Source: Novosphingobium sp. EMRT-2
Lineage (GTDB): Bacteria; Pseudomonadota; Alphaproteobacteria; Sphingomonadales; Sphingomonadaceae
NCBI RefSeq assembly: GCF_005145025.1
Contig: NZ_CP039695.1
Coordinates: 806,001-870,000, forward strand
Direction of reading: 5' to 3'
DNA: 64,000 nucleotides
Below, piece by piece: positions 47,097 to 58,100 of the stretch. Below the pieces are notes generated by a model, which worked only from the letters and a program-made list of their open reading frames with translations, searched no databases and was not told the DNA's origin. Each line of letters opens with the position of its first letter. Position 1 is the first letter of the stretch. A program made the position numbers and the translations under genes.

Positions 47097-47963
47097 ATGG
47101 CGGAAAGTTGGACCAACGAGCAGATCATCTCCGACGTGCTCGGGCGCGGCGCGGACATCCAGCTGGGCGGCGGCGAGAAGGGTTGGCAGCTTTCGCGCTG
47201 GCGCCAGTTCGTCGGCAGCTATGAACTGCCTGCCCTGCCCAGCCCCACGTTCGTGGTCCACATCGCCGGCAAGCCCCGCGTCAAGACCTGGGACCGCGAT
47301 GGCTGGAGCGAGGCAAGCTCGATCCCCGGTTGCGCCACGATCATTCCCTCGGGCCGCCCGACCGGGTGGCTCGTCGATGGCGAGCTGGATGTGGTGACGC
47401 TGTCCATCGCCGAAGACCAGCTTCGCGCCGTGCCCGCGCGCGATCAGTTCCACCGGATGCGCTTCGCCTTTTCCGACCCGCTGGGCGTGGCGCTGACGCG
47501 GCAGGTGCTGGCCGAACTCTATGCCCCGGAAACGCCGGAGCGGAACGTCTATGTCTCCACGCTGGTCGATGCGCTGAAGGCGCACATGCTGCGCGGCCCG
47601 GCGGATGCCAACGCCACGGCCTTTCCAACCTCCGATTTCTCCGCCTATCGCATTCATCACGTCATGAACGCGGTGCTGACCCACCCCGAGGAAGAACACA
47701 CGGTGGAATCGCTCGCCGCCGAAGTGGGCCTCACGCCATCGCATTTCTGCCGCGTGTTCAAGCGCGCCACCGGCCTCAGCCCGCACCAGTACGTGATGAA
47801 GGCCCGGCTTGAGCGCGCGCAGGAAATGCTCTCCAGCACCGAGCTGACCGTCGCGCAGATTTCGGAAGCGCTCGGCTTCGGCAGCCAGAGCCACTTCACC
47901 CGCGCGTTCCGCAGCTTCGCCGGCCAGACGCCGAGCGCCTGGCGGCAGTTGAAGGTGCATTAA
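47097..47963 (+). CDS. AraC family transcriptional regulator
   Basis: A 288-residue regulator with a cupin-like N-terminal sensing part (residues about 20-180) and a C-terminal AraC DNA-binding domain. The two HTH units are TVESLAAEVGLTPSHFCRVFKRATGL and TVAQISEALGFGSQSHFTRAFRSFAG with the conserved PSAWR. The start ATG at 47097 follows GAGAGGC; the longer frame upstream overlaps the P450 gene. As last gene of the receptor-P450-AraC unit it probably regulates that unit. Confidence 0.92.
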   Translation: MAESWTNEQIISDVLGRGADIQLGGGEKGWQLSRWRQFVGSYELPALPSPTFVVHIAGKPRVKTWDRDGWSEASSIPGCATIIPSGRPTGWLVDGELDVVTLSIAEDQLRAVPARDQFHRMRFAFSDPLGVALTRQVLAELYAPETPERNVYVSTLVDALKAHMLRGPADANATAFPTSDFSAYRIHHVMNAVLTHPEEEHTVESLAAEVGLTPSHFCRVFKRATGLSPHQYVMKARLERAQEMLSSTELTVAQISEALGFGSQSHFTRAFRSFAGQTPSAWRQLKVH

Positions 47964-48032
47964 CGCGCCAACCAAGATAGCCGGCCAAGATAGGCCGTTG
48001 GGCTTTCGCGCCGGGCCTGCTAGGCGCGCGGC

Positions 48033-49913
48033 ATGTTGACGATCAACGATATCACGGTGCGGCTGGGCGGCCGCACCATACTCGACCGCGCCTCGGCCTC
48101 GATCCCCACCGGTGGCAAGATCGGCCTGATCGGCCGCAACGGCGCGGGCAAATCTACGCTGATGAAAGCGATCATCGGGGAAATCGAGCCGGACGACGGC
48201 GCGATCGAGATGCCGCGCCGCGCGCGCCTGGGCTATATCGCGCAGGAAGCGCCGGCCGGCACCGCAACGCCGTTCGAAACCGTGCTGGCGGCCGACAAGG
48301 AGCGCGAACAGCTTCTCGCCGAGGCGGAGACCTGCACCGATCCCGACCGGCTGGGCGACGTTCATGATCGACTGCTGGCGATCGACGCCTACAGCGCCCC
48401 TTCCCGCGCCGCGCGCATCCTGATCGGGCTGGGCTTCGACGAGGCAATGCAGGCCCAGCCGCTCGACAGCTTTTCCGGCGGCTGGAAAATGCGCGTCGCG
48501 CTGGCGGCGCTGCTGTTTTCGGCGCCCGACCTGCTGCTGCTGGACGAACCGTCGAACCACCTCGACCTTGAAGCGACGCTCTGGCTGGAGAACTTCCTCA
48601 AGTCCTATCCCGGCACGCTGATCGTGATCAGCCATGAGCGCGACCTGCTAAACAACGTGGTCGACAACATCCTGCACCTGCAGGGCGGCAAGATCACGCT
48701 CTATCCCGGCGGCTATGACAGCTTCGAGCGCCAGCGTGCGGAGCGCGCCGCGCAACTGGCCGCCGCGCGCGCCGCGCAGGACGCGCAACGCGCCAAACTG
48801 CAGGACTACGTCGCCCGCAACAGCGCCCGCGCCTCCACCGCCAAGCAGGCGCAATCGCGCGCCAAGATGCTGGCCAGGATGCAGCCGATCACCGCGCTGA
48901 TCGAAGACCCGACGATGCGCTTCGATTTCCCCAGCCCGGATGAGTTGCGCCCGCCACTGATCACGCTGGACAAGGCGGCGGTCGGCTATGCTCCCGGCGC
49001 ACCGGTGCTGCAGCGGCTCAACCTGCGCATCGATCCGGATGACCGGATCGCGCTGCTCGGCCGCAACGGCAACGGCAAGACCACGCTGGCGCGCCTGCTG
49101 GCCGGGCAACTGGAAGCCATGGACGGGGTAATGCGCCTCTCCGGCAAGACGCAGATCGGCTATTTCACGCAGTATCAGGTGGAGGAACTGGCCAGCGCCT
49201 CAACCCCGCTCGAACTGATGACGCGGGCGATGGACGGCAAGACGCCCGCCGCCGTGCGCGGGCAGCTCGGGCGGTTCGGGTTCTCGGGCAATACCGCCAC
49301 GGCGCAGGTCGGTACGCTTTCGGGCGGGGAGCGCGCGCGGCTGGCGCTGGCGCTCGTCACGCGCGATGCGCCGCACCTGCTCATCCTGGACGAGCCGACC
49401 AACCACCTCGACGTCGATGCGCGCGAGGCGCTGGTGCAGGCGCTCAACGCCTATGACGGCGCGGTTATCCTCATCAGCCACGACCGGCACATGGTGGAAC
49501 TGACGGCGGACCGGCTGGTGCTGGTCGATGGCGGCACGGCGATCGAATACGCCGGGTCGATGGAAGACTACATCGACTTCATCCTGGGCCGGAACCAGCC
49601 GCGCGAAGCGCAGTCCAGCGAGGCCAAAGGCGCCAAGCCCCAACGCAAGGCCGGCGCGCAATGGCGCGAGGACATGCGCGCGCTGAAGAAGCAGGTGAGC
49701 GAGGCGGAAACGCGGATGGGCCTGCTGCAGAAGCAGCTTTCGGCGTTCGATGCCGCGCTGATCGATCCCGCCTCCGCGCCGAAGGATCTCGCCCAGCTCA
49801 ACATGGGCGAACTGTCCCGCCGCCGCGCCACCGTTGCCGACGAACTGGAAGACGCAGAGGCCGCTTGGCTAGACGCCAGCGAGGCACTGGAAGTGGCGCA
49901 GGCGGGCGGTTAG
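48033..49913 (+). CDS. ABC-F family ATPase (YheS-like)
   Basis: A 626-residue soluble protein with two ABC ATPase domains and no membrane segment. Walker A motifs are GRNGAGKST (34-42) and GRNGNGKTT; signatures are FSGGWKMRVALA and LSGGERARLALAL, each followed by Walker B LLLLDEPSNHLD and LILDEPTNHLD. The linker between the domains and a C-terminal coiled coil are present. ABC-F proteins act on the ribosome E site in translation. Domain order and length suit YheS rather than EttA or a resistance factor. Confidence 0.95.
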   Translation: MLTINDITVRLGGRTILDRASASIPTGGKIGLIGRNGAGKSTLMKAIIGEIEPDDGAIEMPRRARLGYIAQEAPAGTATPFETVLAADKEREQLLAEAETCTDPDRLGDVHDRLLAIDAYSAPSRAARILIGLGFDEAMQAQPLDSFSGGWKMRVALAALLFSAPDLLLLDEPSNHLDLEATLWLENFLKSYPGTLIVISHERDLLNNVVDNILHLQGGKITLYPGGYDSFERQRAERAAQLAAARAAQDAQRAKLQDYVARNSARASTAKQAQSRAKMLARMQPITALIEDPTMRFDFPSPDELRPPLITLDKAAVGYAPGAPVLQRLNLRIDPDDRIALLGRNGNGKTTLARLLAGQLEAMDGVMRLSGKTQIGYFTQYQVEELASASTPLELMTRAMDGKTPAAVRGQLGRFGFSGNTATAQVGTLSGGERARLALALVTRDAPHLLILDEPTNHLDVDAREALVQALNAYDGAVILISHDRHMVELTADRLVLVDGGTAIEYAGSMEDYIDFILGRNQPREAQSSEAKGAKPQRKAGAQWREDMRALKKQVSEAETRMGLLQKQLSAFDAALIDPASAPKDLAQLNMGELSRRRATVADELEDAEAAWLDASEALEVAQAGG

Positions 49914-49922
49914 GAACGCCGC

Positions 49923-50615
49923 TCAGGCATTCACCGCAAAGGCGTGCGCCTGCAGCGCCGCCGCATCGGCAACCTCGATCGCGCCGTACCGGCGGCGCAC
50001 CAGCCCGCGTTGCTCCAGATCGGCAAGGCAGGCGTTCACGGTCTTGCGGCTGAGGCCGACCATCTCGCCCAGCGCCTGCTGGCTGAGAGGCAGCTCCGCC
50101 CCCATGCGCGCGTCGGAGGCGAAGCGCGCCAGCCGCGCCGCCAGCCGCTGCCGGGGCGGCAAAGCGGTGGTTTCGGCCAGCAATTGCACCATCATCCGCA
50201 GTTGCGCATAGTTGAGGCTGGCGATGGCCTGCCAGATCAGGGGTTCGTCGCGCGCGATGGCCGCCAGTGCGGCGTCGGTCACCTGGAGAACCAGACTGGC
50301 CGCCGTGCTGATCGCGGTGACCAGCCGGGGGCCGCCGCCGAAGCGCGCCGTCTGGCCGATGGCGTTGCCGTGGCCGATCTGGCCGATCAGCACGTCCCGG
50401 TCCCCCGGCGCCTGAGCATAGATCTGCAACGCACCCCGCACGACAACGAGAATGCCGCTGTCGTCATCCCCTTCGGCATAGGCCCAACGGCCCGCAGGCA
50501 GCGCCCGCAACGTGCCGTGGACCAGCAGGCGGCGGCGCAGGTCGCCGCCATGCCCATCGAGCCAGCCGCACCGGTCGAGCGCGGCCGCCGCCATCGCAAA
50601 ATCGTCTTCGCCCAT
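49923..50615 (-). CDS. Crp/Fnr family transcriptional regulator
   Basis: A 230-residue regulator with an N-terminal cyclic-nucleotide-binding-like domain (AEGDDDSGILVVVRGALQIY, GHGNAIGQTA) and a C-terminal winged helix with PLSQQALGEMVGLSRKTVNACLADLEQRGLV as the recognition helix. No iron-sulfur cysteine cluster of FNR is seen. A GTG start at 50645 would add 10 residues; the ATG at 50615 is preferred without strong evidence. It converges on the ABC-F gene and lies beside a sulfatase. Ligand and targets are unknown. Confidence 0.88.
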   Translation of the reverse strand: MGEDDFAMAAAALDRCGWLDGHGGDLRRRLLVHGTLRALPAGRWAYAEGDDDSGILVVVRGALQIYAQAPGDRDVLIGQIGHGNAIGQTARFGGGPRLVTAISTAASLVLQVTDAALAAIARDEPLIWQAIASLNYAQLRMMVQLLAETTALPPRQRLAARLARFASDARMGAELPLSQQALGEMVGLSRKTVNACLADLEQRGLVRRRYGAIEVADAAALQAHAFAVNA

Positions 50616-50686
50616 GCCCGCGGAGCCTAGAACGCCAGGATGCACCTGTCATCGTCCGAGGGAGGGGCGACCGCGTCCCGTCGAAC

Positions 50687-52396
50687 CTACTTTCCGGTGG
50701 TGAAGCCGATCTGCACCTTGGGCGGATACTTGCGCAGCACCTGCTGGTAGCGCGCGATTTCCGCACCGACCGGAATGGCGATCGGCAAGTGCCGGATCGC
50801 CACTGAATTATCCTCCTGCGGATTGGCGTAGAGGTTGAACATGGTGCCGCCCGCCGTCTGGCTGACCGTGCCGGTAAACCCGCCGTGATTGCCGTTGGGC
50901 GTCATCGCATAGGGATCCTGCGTCAGCATGGTGAACTTGAACTCGTCCATCCGCACCGCGGCGAACTGGGTGTTCCAGAAATACAGGATGCTGCGCCGGT
51001 TCGAGGCGCCGTTGTCGGCGAGGAGGAACGAGGTCTGGTCCACCCCGTCGAGATAGTTACCCGCGCCCATCTTCTCGCCGATCGCGGCCCCCTTCACGCC
51101 GGCAAGGCTCAGGCTGGTGGGCAGGATGTCCGCGAAATCGAACAGGCCGTCGGACTTGCGCGGCCCGATCATGCCCTTCCAGTACACGAAGGTCGGCACG
51201 CGCACCCCGCCTTCCCAGGTCGATCCCTTGCCACCCCGGAACGGCGTGCGGCCGTGGGGATCGATTTCCTGTTCCGGCCCGTTGTCCGACGTGAACACGA
51301 TCATCGTGTTGTCGATCTCGCCGGTCTCCTCCAGCGTCTTGTAGAGACGCGCGAAGATGTCGTTCATTTCGACGAGGCAGTCGGTGTAGTCGTTCCGCGC
51401 CGGCGAACGGCCAGCGTAGAAAGCGTTCGGATAGTTGTCGAAATGGCAGCCGCGCGTGCCGTAGTAGAGGAAGAACGGTTTGCTTCCGCCCTTCTGCCGC
51501 TTCAGGAAATCGACGGCGTAGTCGGCCCAGCGCTGGTCCAGATCGCGGCTGTAGTCCACCGTGATGAGGCCCACGTTCTCGATCTTGCCCCCCTTCGCGG
51601 CGTGGACGTCGTACTTGTTGAACGGCGCTTCCTCGATCAGCCGGCTGCGCGTGGGGCTGAGCGCCACTTCGGGATTGAAATTGGGATCGCGCCATTCGGT
51701 GTACATGTCGGACACCGAGAGGAATCCCCGGAAATCGTCGAAACCGGCATTCTGCGGCTGCGACCCTTCGTTTTCGCCCACGTGCCACTTGCCGATGGCC
51801 TGCGTGACGTAACCCTGTGCCGAGAGCATCGAGGCGATCGTCGGCTTGCCGTTCAACCCGCCGGCCTCGCCATACATCGGCGGACGCAGCAGACCATGAT
51901 GGATCGGCAATTGCCCGGTGAGAATCGTCGCGCGCGAGGGCGAGCAGCTTGGCTGCGAATAGGCGGAGGTGAGCACCAGCCCTTGCGCCGCCACCTTGTC
52001 GACATCGGGCGTCGGCGCGCCCAGCGTCACGCCGCCGCCGTTGAAGCCGAAGTCCATCCAGCCCACGTCATCCATCAGGAACACGATGATGTTGGGCTTC
52101 TTTCCGGTCTTGCGCTGCAGATCGGCCAGCTTCTTTCCGGCTTCCGCGGTCTGGTCCGGATGATCGACCATCGGTTCCATGTTGTCGGCAACGGACTTGC
52201 CGGGAATCCCGATGTACTGGTCCTGGAAGTCATAGCCAGGCGCCTTGCCGCGCTTGATCGGGCCGGGCGTGCCCGGTCCTTGCACGACTCCGCCGCCCAC
52301 CGGCTCGCTTTGCGCCCATGCGGCATGGCCGCCCGTGGCCACTGCCAGCGCAATGGCGGCGCACCGCCAGAACCTGCCGGTCCGCTTCCTGCCCAT
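50687..52396 (-). CDS. secreted type I sulfatase (arylsulfatase-like)
   Basis: Hydrolyses sulfate esters in the periplasm. The 569-residue product has a signal peptide ending near AWA (residue 28), DD at 109-110 (metal), and the formylglycine motif SCSPSR at 150-155, with C151 to be oxidised by a formylglycine-generating enzyme. GKWHVG and SDNGPE are further family motifs. The ATG at 52396 is chosen because GGAGG lies 6 bases upstream; an earlier start would lengthen the signal peptide abnormally. The substrate is unknown. Confidence 0.93.
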   Translation of the reverse strand: MGRKRTGRFWRCAAIALAVATGGHAAWAQSEPVGGGVVQGPGTPGPIKRGKAPGYDFQDQYIGIPGKSVADNMEPMVDHPDQTAEAGKKLADLQRKTGKKPNIIVFLMDDVGWMDFGFNGGGVTLGAPTPDVDKVAAQGLVLTSAYSQPSCSPSRATILTGQLPIHHGLLRPPMYGEAGGLNGKPTIASMLSAQGYVTQAIGKWHVGENEGSQPQNAGFDDFRGFLSVSDMYTEWRDPNFNPEVALSPTRSRLIEEAPFNKYDVHAAKGGKIENVGLITVDYSRDLDQRWADYAVDFLKRQKGGSKPFFLYYGTRGCHFDNYPNAFYAGRSPARNDYTDCLVEMNDIFARLYKTLEETGEIDNTMIVFTSDNGPEQEIDPHGRTPFRGGKGSTWEGGVRVPTFVYWKGMIGPRKSDGLFDFADILPTSLSLAGVKGAAIGEKMGAGNYLDGVDQTSFLLADNGASNRRSILYFWNTQFAAVRMDEFKFTMLTQDPYAMTPNGNHGGFTGTVSQTAGGTMFNLYANPQEDNSVAIRHLPIAIPVGAEIARYQQVLRKYPPKVQIGFTTGK

Positions 52397-52499
52397 CAGA
52401 ACCTCCGCCTGCTTTCCGTGATCTCCCATCCACACCATAGCAGACTGAGAGATCCGGATTGTCACGAAGGTTACATTTGAACGCCGCCCGGCAAATCCA

Positions 52500-53897
52500 T
52501 CAATACGCGCCGCCGAGCGCGTTCACGAGCGCGACGCTGGCGCGCATCTGCTGCGTTTCCACGTTGAGCAGCGCACGCTGGGCATCCAGCGCCTGCGTCT
52601 GCGCCGTCACCACTTCCAGATAGTCCGCACCGCCATCCCGGTAGCTCGCCAGCGCCAGCGTGCTGCTGCGCACCGCCGCATCGGCCGCCGTCTTCTGGTC
52701 CACCACCTGCTGGCCGAGCAGCCGCCCGGCCGCAAGCGCGTCCTCGGTCTGGCGAAACGCCATGAGCACGGTCTGGCGGTACTTTTCGGCCTGTTCGGTA
52801 TACTGCGCCCGGGTCAGCCGCACCTTGGCCGCGCGGCGCCCGCCATCGAACACCGCCAGCGCCGCCGAGATCGGCCCCAGCCCCCAGAACGTGTTGGGCG
52901 CGATCAGCAACGAACCGTCCGTGGTCTGGAAACCGCCGGAAAGGCCAAGCGTGACTGTGGGGAAGAACGCGGCCCGCGCCACGCCGATCCGCGCATTGGC
53001 GGCAGCCATGCGCCGCTCGGCCGCCGCGATGTCGGGCCGGCGCTGGAGCAGTTCGGAGGGAACCCCGGTTGCCAGCGCCAGCGGCAGCAAGGGCTGCGCG
53101 CGTGGCGCAATGGAAAAGTCCGAGGCGACCGCCCCCACCAGTGCGGCGATCTCGTGCTCGGTCGCCGCCCGCTGGCTGGCCACGGCCGCCACCTGCGCGC
53201 GCGCATTGCCCAGCACCGTCAGCGCACGGCTGACGTCGATGCCCGAGGCAATGCCGCCATCATGCCGCGTCCGCGTCAGGTCATAGGCCCGCTCGAACGC
53301 CGCCACCGTCTGTCGCAGCAGTTCGGCTTCCGCATCCAGCCCGCGTAACCGGGCATAAGCGTCCGCTACCGAGGTCTGGAGGCTGAGCCGGGCCGAGATC
53401 ACGTCCTCGTCGCTCGCCTGCGCTTCCGCGCGCGCGGCGGAAACCGAGGCGCGGATACGCCCCCACAGGTCGACTTCGTAGCTCAACCCGCCGCCGATGA
53501 TGGCGTTGTTGTAGGTTTGCGCGCTGCCATTGGACAGCGGACGGTCGGCAGACACGCGAGTCCGCGCGAAGCTGCCGCTGGCGTCGATTTCAGGCACCAG
53601 CGAGGCCCGCTCGCCTTTGACCACGGCCTGCGCCTGTTCGTAGCGGGCGAGCGCGGCGGCGAGGGTCGGGCTGGCCTTTTCGGCGCGGTCTTCCAGATCG
53701 TCGAGCACCGGGTCGTTGAAACCCTTCCACCATGTCCCGCGCGCCGCACCATCCATCGGCGTCGCCGCCGCCCACCCCTTCACTTCCTTGAAGGCCTCCG
53801 GCACCGCCACGCTGGGCGGATGGTAGGCGGGCGTCATCGAACATCCCGCCAGCAACGCCGGCATCAGCGCGGCGGAAACCACCTTGCCCGCGCGCAT
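52500..53897 (-). CDS. RND efflux system outer-membrane factor, NodT/OprM lipoprotein
   Basis: A TolC-family channel of 465 residues. A lipobox LLAGC with C19 predicts lipid anchoring; the duplicated outer-membrane-efflux domains are clear ([21 protein letters not shown] and [19 protein letters not shown]). It completes the tripartite pump. The start overlaps the adaptor stop (TAATG), so it is the third gene of a coupled unit. Confidence 0.94.
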   Translation of the reverse strand: MRAGKVVSAALMPALLAGCSMTPAYHPPSVAVPEAFKEVKGWAAATPMDGAARGTWWKGFNDPVLDDLEDRAEKASPTLAAALARYEQAQAVVKGERASLVPEIDASGSFARTRVSADRPLSNGSAQTYNNAIIGGGLSYEVDLWGRIRASVSAARAEAQASDEDVISARLSLQTSVADAYARLRGLDAEAELLRQTVAAFERAYDLTRTRHDGGIASGIDVSRALTVLGNARAQVAAVASQRAATEHEIAALVGAVASDFSIAPRAQPLLPLALATGVPSELLQRRPDIAAAERRMAAANARIGVARAAFFPTVTLGLSGGFQTTDGSLLIAPNTFWGLGPISAALAVFDGGRRAAKVRLTRAQYTEQAEKYRQTVLMAFRQTEDALAAGRLLGQQVVDQKTAADAAVRSSTLALASYRDGGADYLEVVTAQTQALDAQRALLNVETQQMRASVALVNALGGAY

Positions 53898-55102
53898 TAC
53901 TTGCCGGCCTTTCCGCTTTCCGAAGCCTGCACGTGCACACGGTCGCCGGTCTGGATCGCGTCGGGCGGGGTATCGACAATACGTTCCCCCCGCGCGACGC
54001 CGGACGAGAGCAGCACCGTGGCGCCTTCGTCGCGCGCGATCGTCACCGGACGGACGGTCACGCGGCTGTCCTGCCCGACCACGACCACGCTTGGCCCCTT
54101 GTTGCTGTAGAGGATCGCGCTGCCCGGCACGGACACCGCGTTGCCGCCTCCGCCGCCGATCTTGAAGCTCACTTGCGCGAACGCGCCGGGCTTCAGCGCG
54201 CCATCGGGATTGTCAGCCTGCAGTTCGACCAGCACGGAGCCGGACTGCGCGTCCACCGCGCCGGCGCTGCGCGTCAGCACCGCGTGGAACGTGCGGCCGG
54301 GGTATTCCGGCAGGCTCAGATCCGCCGCCATGCCGGGCGCGACATCGGCGGAATAGTTCTGCGGCACTTTCACATAGATGCGCATCCGGTGCGTGTCCGA
54401 CACCGTGAACAACGGCTGCGAGGAGGCGTTGCCCGCCACCACCAGCGCGCCGATCTGCGCCGAACGGCTGGTGACGGTGCCGGCGAACGGCGCCGAAAGC
54501 CGGGTGAAGCCCTGCAGCGCCTGCAAGCGCTTCACATTGGCCAAGGCCGCGTTCGACACCGCCGTGCGCGCGGCCAGATCGCCCGCCTTCTCGTCAGCCG
54601 ACTGCCGCGAAACGGCATCCTGCGCCAGCATCGCGTGCCAGCGCGCGGACGTGGTGGCGGCCAGCCGCTGGTTGGCCAGCGCCGTCTGGTAATCGGCGCG
54701 CGCGGCGGCGAACTGCTGATCGACTTCCGGCGCATCGAGCACGGCCAGCACCTGCCCCGCGCGCACGCGGTCGCCGATGTCAGCCAGCCATTGCCGCACA
54801 TAGCCGTTGGTCCGCGCATAGATCGCCGCGCTGTTGAAGGCCTGCACGTTGCCCGGCAGCACCAGCGGCGCGCCATCGGCATCGGCCTTGGGCATGACCA
54901 CGCTGACGGTGGGGATCGCCGCCTCAGCCGCGGTCTGGCGCAGCGCGCCCGTGGCATAGATGCGCACGCCCACGCCCACGGCCACGACGGCCAGCGCCAC
55001 CACCGCCGCACCGATCCCGGCGCGCTTCAACGCGCGGCTGTCCGGGCCGGTGGAGATCGGAGGCAGGGTTTCCTGTTCGGTATGCGAAGTGGTGTCATGC
55101 AT
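53897..55102 (-). CDS. RND efflux periplasmic adaptor (membrane fusion protein)
   Basis: Links pump and channel. The 401-residue product has an N-terminal membrane anchor (about residues 27-47), a barrel-sandwich hybrid or lipoyl half near NGYVRQWLADIGDRVRAGQVLAVLD, an alpha-hairpin, and a beta-barrel with FTRLSAPFAGTVTSR. The ATG at 55102 overlaps the pump gene end by 8 bases. Frame continues to 55201 but that part is inside the pump gene. Confidence 0.93.
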   Translation of the reverse strand: MHDTTSHTEQETLPPISTGPDSRALKRAGIGAAVVALAVVAVGVGVRIYATGALRQTAAEAAIPTVSVVMPKADADGAPLVLPGNVQAFNSAAIYARTNGYVRQWLADIGDRVRAGQVLAVLDAPEVDQQFAAARADYQTALANQRLAATTSARWHAMLAQDAVSRQSADEKAGDLAARTAVSNAALANVKRLQALQGFTRLSAPFAGTVTSRSAQIGALVVAGNASSQPLFTVSDTHRMRIYVKVPQNYSADVAPGMAADLSLPEYPGRTFHAVLTRSAGAVDAQSGSVLVELQADNPDGALKPGAFAQVSFKIGGGGGNAVSVPGSAILYSNKGPSVVVVGQDSRVTVRPVTIARDEGATVLLSSGVARGERIVDTPPDAIQTGDRVHVQASESGKAGK

Positions 55103-58100
55103 GGCTGGGTTGCAGCTCCGGGGACGTGGCTTCGACCTTCCGCTTGCGGTGGGCGAAGCTGAAAACAACGGGAACGAAGAACAGCGTGGCGATGGTGGCA
55201 CAGACCAGGCCGCCGATCACGGCGCGGCCGAGCGGGGCGTTCTGTTCGCCGCCCTCGCCCAGCCCCAGCGCCATCGGCGCCATGCCGATGATCATGGCCA
55301 GCGCCGTCATCAGCACCGGGCGGAAGCGGACGAGACCGGCTTTCAGCGCGGCCCGCCTGGCGTCACCGAATTCCGCCAGCTTTTCCCGCGCGAAGCTCAC
55401 GACAAGGATCGAGTTGGCGGTGGCGACGCCCATGCACATGATCGCGCCGGTCAGGGCCGGCACGGACAAGGTGGTGCCGGTGCCAAACAGCATCCACACG
55501 ATCCCGGCCAGCGCCGCCGGCAGCGCGGTGATGATGACGAAGGGATCGATCCAGCTCTGGAAGTTCACGACGATCAGCAGGTAGATCAGCACCACCGCGC
55601 CGATCAGGCCGAAGCCAAGGCCCGAGAACGCCGTGTTCATCGTGGCGAACTGGCCACGGATCGTCACGTTCACGCCCTTGGGCTGCTCCTTCTCCAGCGC
55701 CTTGATCGCCGCCTGGATATCGCCCGAAACCGCCCCCAGATCGCGCCCTTCGGTCGTGCCGTAGATGTCGAGCGTGGGCTGAATATTGTAGTGCGAGATG
55801 ACGGGAACCGTAGTCCCGCGCGAAACACCGGCCAGGCCCCCGAGTGGCTGGATCGCGCTGCCGGCCGCCCCGGAGACCGGCACATTCGAAAGCGCGCTGA
55901 CGGAATCCAGCAGGTATTCCGGCGCCTGCGCCACGACCGGATATTGCACGCCGTTTTCGGGATTCACGAAGAACACCGGTGCGGTCTGCGAGGTTCCGGC
56001 CAGCGAAGCGGCAAGGCTGTTGGTCACGTCGCGCTCGGTCAGGCCATATTGCCCGATACGGGCGCGGCTGACGTCCACGTTGAGCTGCGGCGCATTGGCC
56101 GGTTGCTGGATGCGCGCGTCGGCCAGGCCGGGGATCAGCTTCATCCGCGCCAGCAGCTTCTGGGCATAGGCCCGCGACGCCTGCACGTCCCTGCCCGTGA
56201 TCTGCACATCGATCGGGGCCGGCGCGCCGAAGTTCAGGATCTGGCTGGTGATGTCGGCCGGCAGGAACGAGAACGTCGTGCCCGGAAAGCGGCGCGCCAG
56301 TTCGGAGCGCAAACGCGACACCACGCGGTCGGTCGGTTCGTGCCCTTCCTTCAGCGCGATCAGGATGTCCCCGTCCTGCGGACCGATCGTGCCGCTGTTG
56401 TTGTACACGGTGTTGATCGAGCTGACCGGCAGGCCGATGTTGTCCGTCAGCGATCCTAGCTGCTCCGCCGGGATGATCTGGCGGATCGCGGTTCCGATCC
56501 GATCGAAGCGCGCCGCCGTATCCTCGATCCGCGCGCCCACCGGCACGCGGACATGCATCGCGATCTGGCCGGAATCGACGCTGGGGAAGAAATTGCTGCC
56601 CAGGAACGGCAACAGGCCGAACGACATCACCACCACCGCGAGAAAGCCGATGATGAAGGGCCTGCGGACCTCCAGCGCGCGATTCAGCAGCCCGATATAG
56701 CTATCGCGGATTTTCTCGAAGCGCCGTTCGAACCCGCGCTGGAAGCGGACCAGCGGATTGCGCGATCGCGGCGCGCCGGCAAGGTGGTGGTTCTCGCCCT
56801 CCGGCTGATGCGGCTTCAGCAGGTACATGGCCATCGTCGGCACCAGCGTGCGCGAGAGGATGAACGAGGCGATCATCGCGAAGACCACCGACAAGGCCAT
56901 GGGCACGAACAGGAAGCCCGCCACGCCCGGCAGGAAGAACATCGGCACGAACACGATGCAGATGCACAGCAGCGAAACGAACGCCGGCGTCACGATCTGG
57001 GCGGCGCCGTCGAGGATCGCCTCCATCACGCCCTTGCCCTGTTCCAGGTGCCAGTTGATGTTCTCGATCGTCACCGTCGCATCGTCGACGAGGATGCCGA
57101 CCGCGAGCGCCAGCCCGCCCAGCGTCATCACGTTCATCGTCTGACCAAATGCCGCCAGCGCCGCGACCGCGGCAAGGATGGCCAGCGGGATCGACAACGC
57201 GATGATGACAGTGGAGCGCCACGAGCCAAGGAACAGCAGGATCATCAGCGAGGTCAGCGCCGCCGCGATGGCGCCTTCGCGAATCACCCCGCTGACCGCC
57301 GCCTTCACGAACAGCGATTGGTCGCCCACCGGCACGATGCGCAAGGCATCGGGCAGACCGGCGGCAATCTTGGGCAAGGTGGTCTTCACGCCATCGATGA
57401 TGGCCAGCGTCGAGGTTGCGCCGTTCTTGAGCACGGTGAGCAGCACCGACCGGCGCCCATCGACATGCACCACGTTCTGCTGCGGCGCGCTGCCGTCGCG
57501 CACGAAGGCCACGTCGCGCATGGTGATCGTGGCCCCGTTGACGACCTTGACCGGCAGGTCGTTCAGCGCCGCGACGGAATCCGGCGCGTTGTTCAGGCGC
57601 ACGCTGTATTGCGTCGGCCCGATCTTGACGAAGCCGGCCGGGTTGATCTGGTTCTGCGCCGCGATCGCGTTGCCCACATCCTGCGCGGACAGCCCCTTGG
57701 ACTGGAGCGCGAGCGGATTGAGATCGATCTGGATCTGCCGCTGCTTGCCGCCCGAAGGATAGGGCATGGCAAGGCCGGGCACGGTCACCAGCTGCGGGCG
57801 GATCTGGTTCTGGCCCAGATCGAATAACTGCTGTTCCGACAGGCCCTTGCCCGACATGGCAAGCTGGATGATCGGCACGGTGGAGGCGTTGTAGTTCAGG
57901 ATCAGCGGCGGGGTGATCCCCGGCGGCATCTGCTTGAGCACCGATTGCGAGATCGAAGTGACCTGCGCGGTCGCCGTGCGGATGTCCGCCCCCGGCTGGA
58001 AATAGATCTTCACGATGCCAATGCCCTGGAAGGACTGGCTTTCGATGTGCTCGATATCGTTGACGGTGGTTGTCAGCGTGCGTTCGTAAGGCGTGATGAT

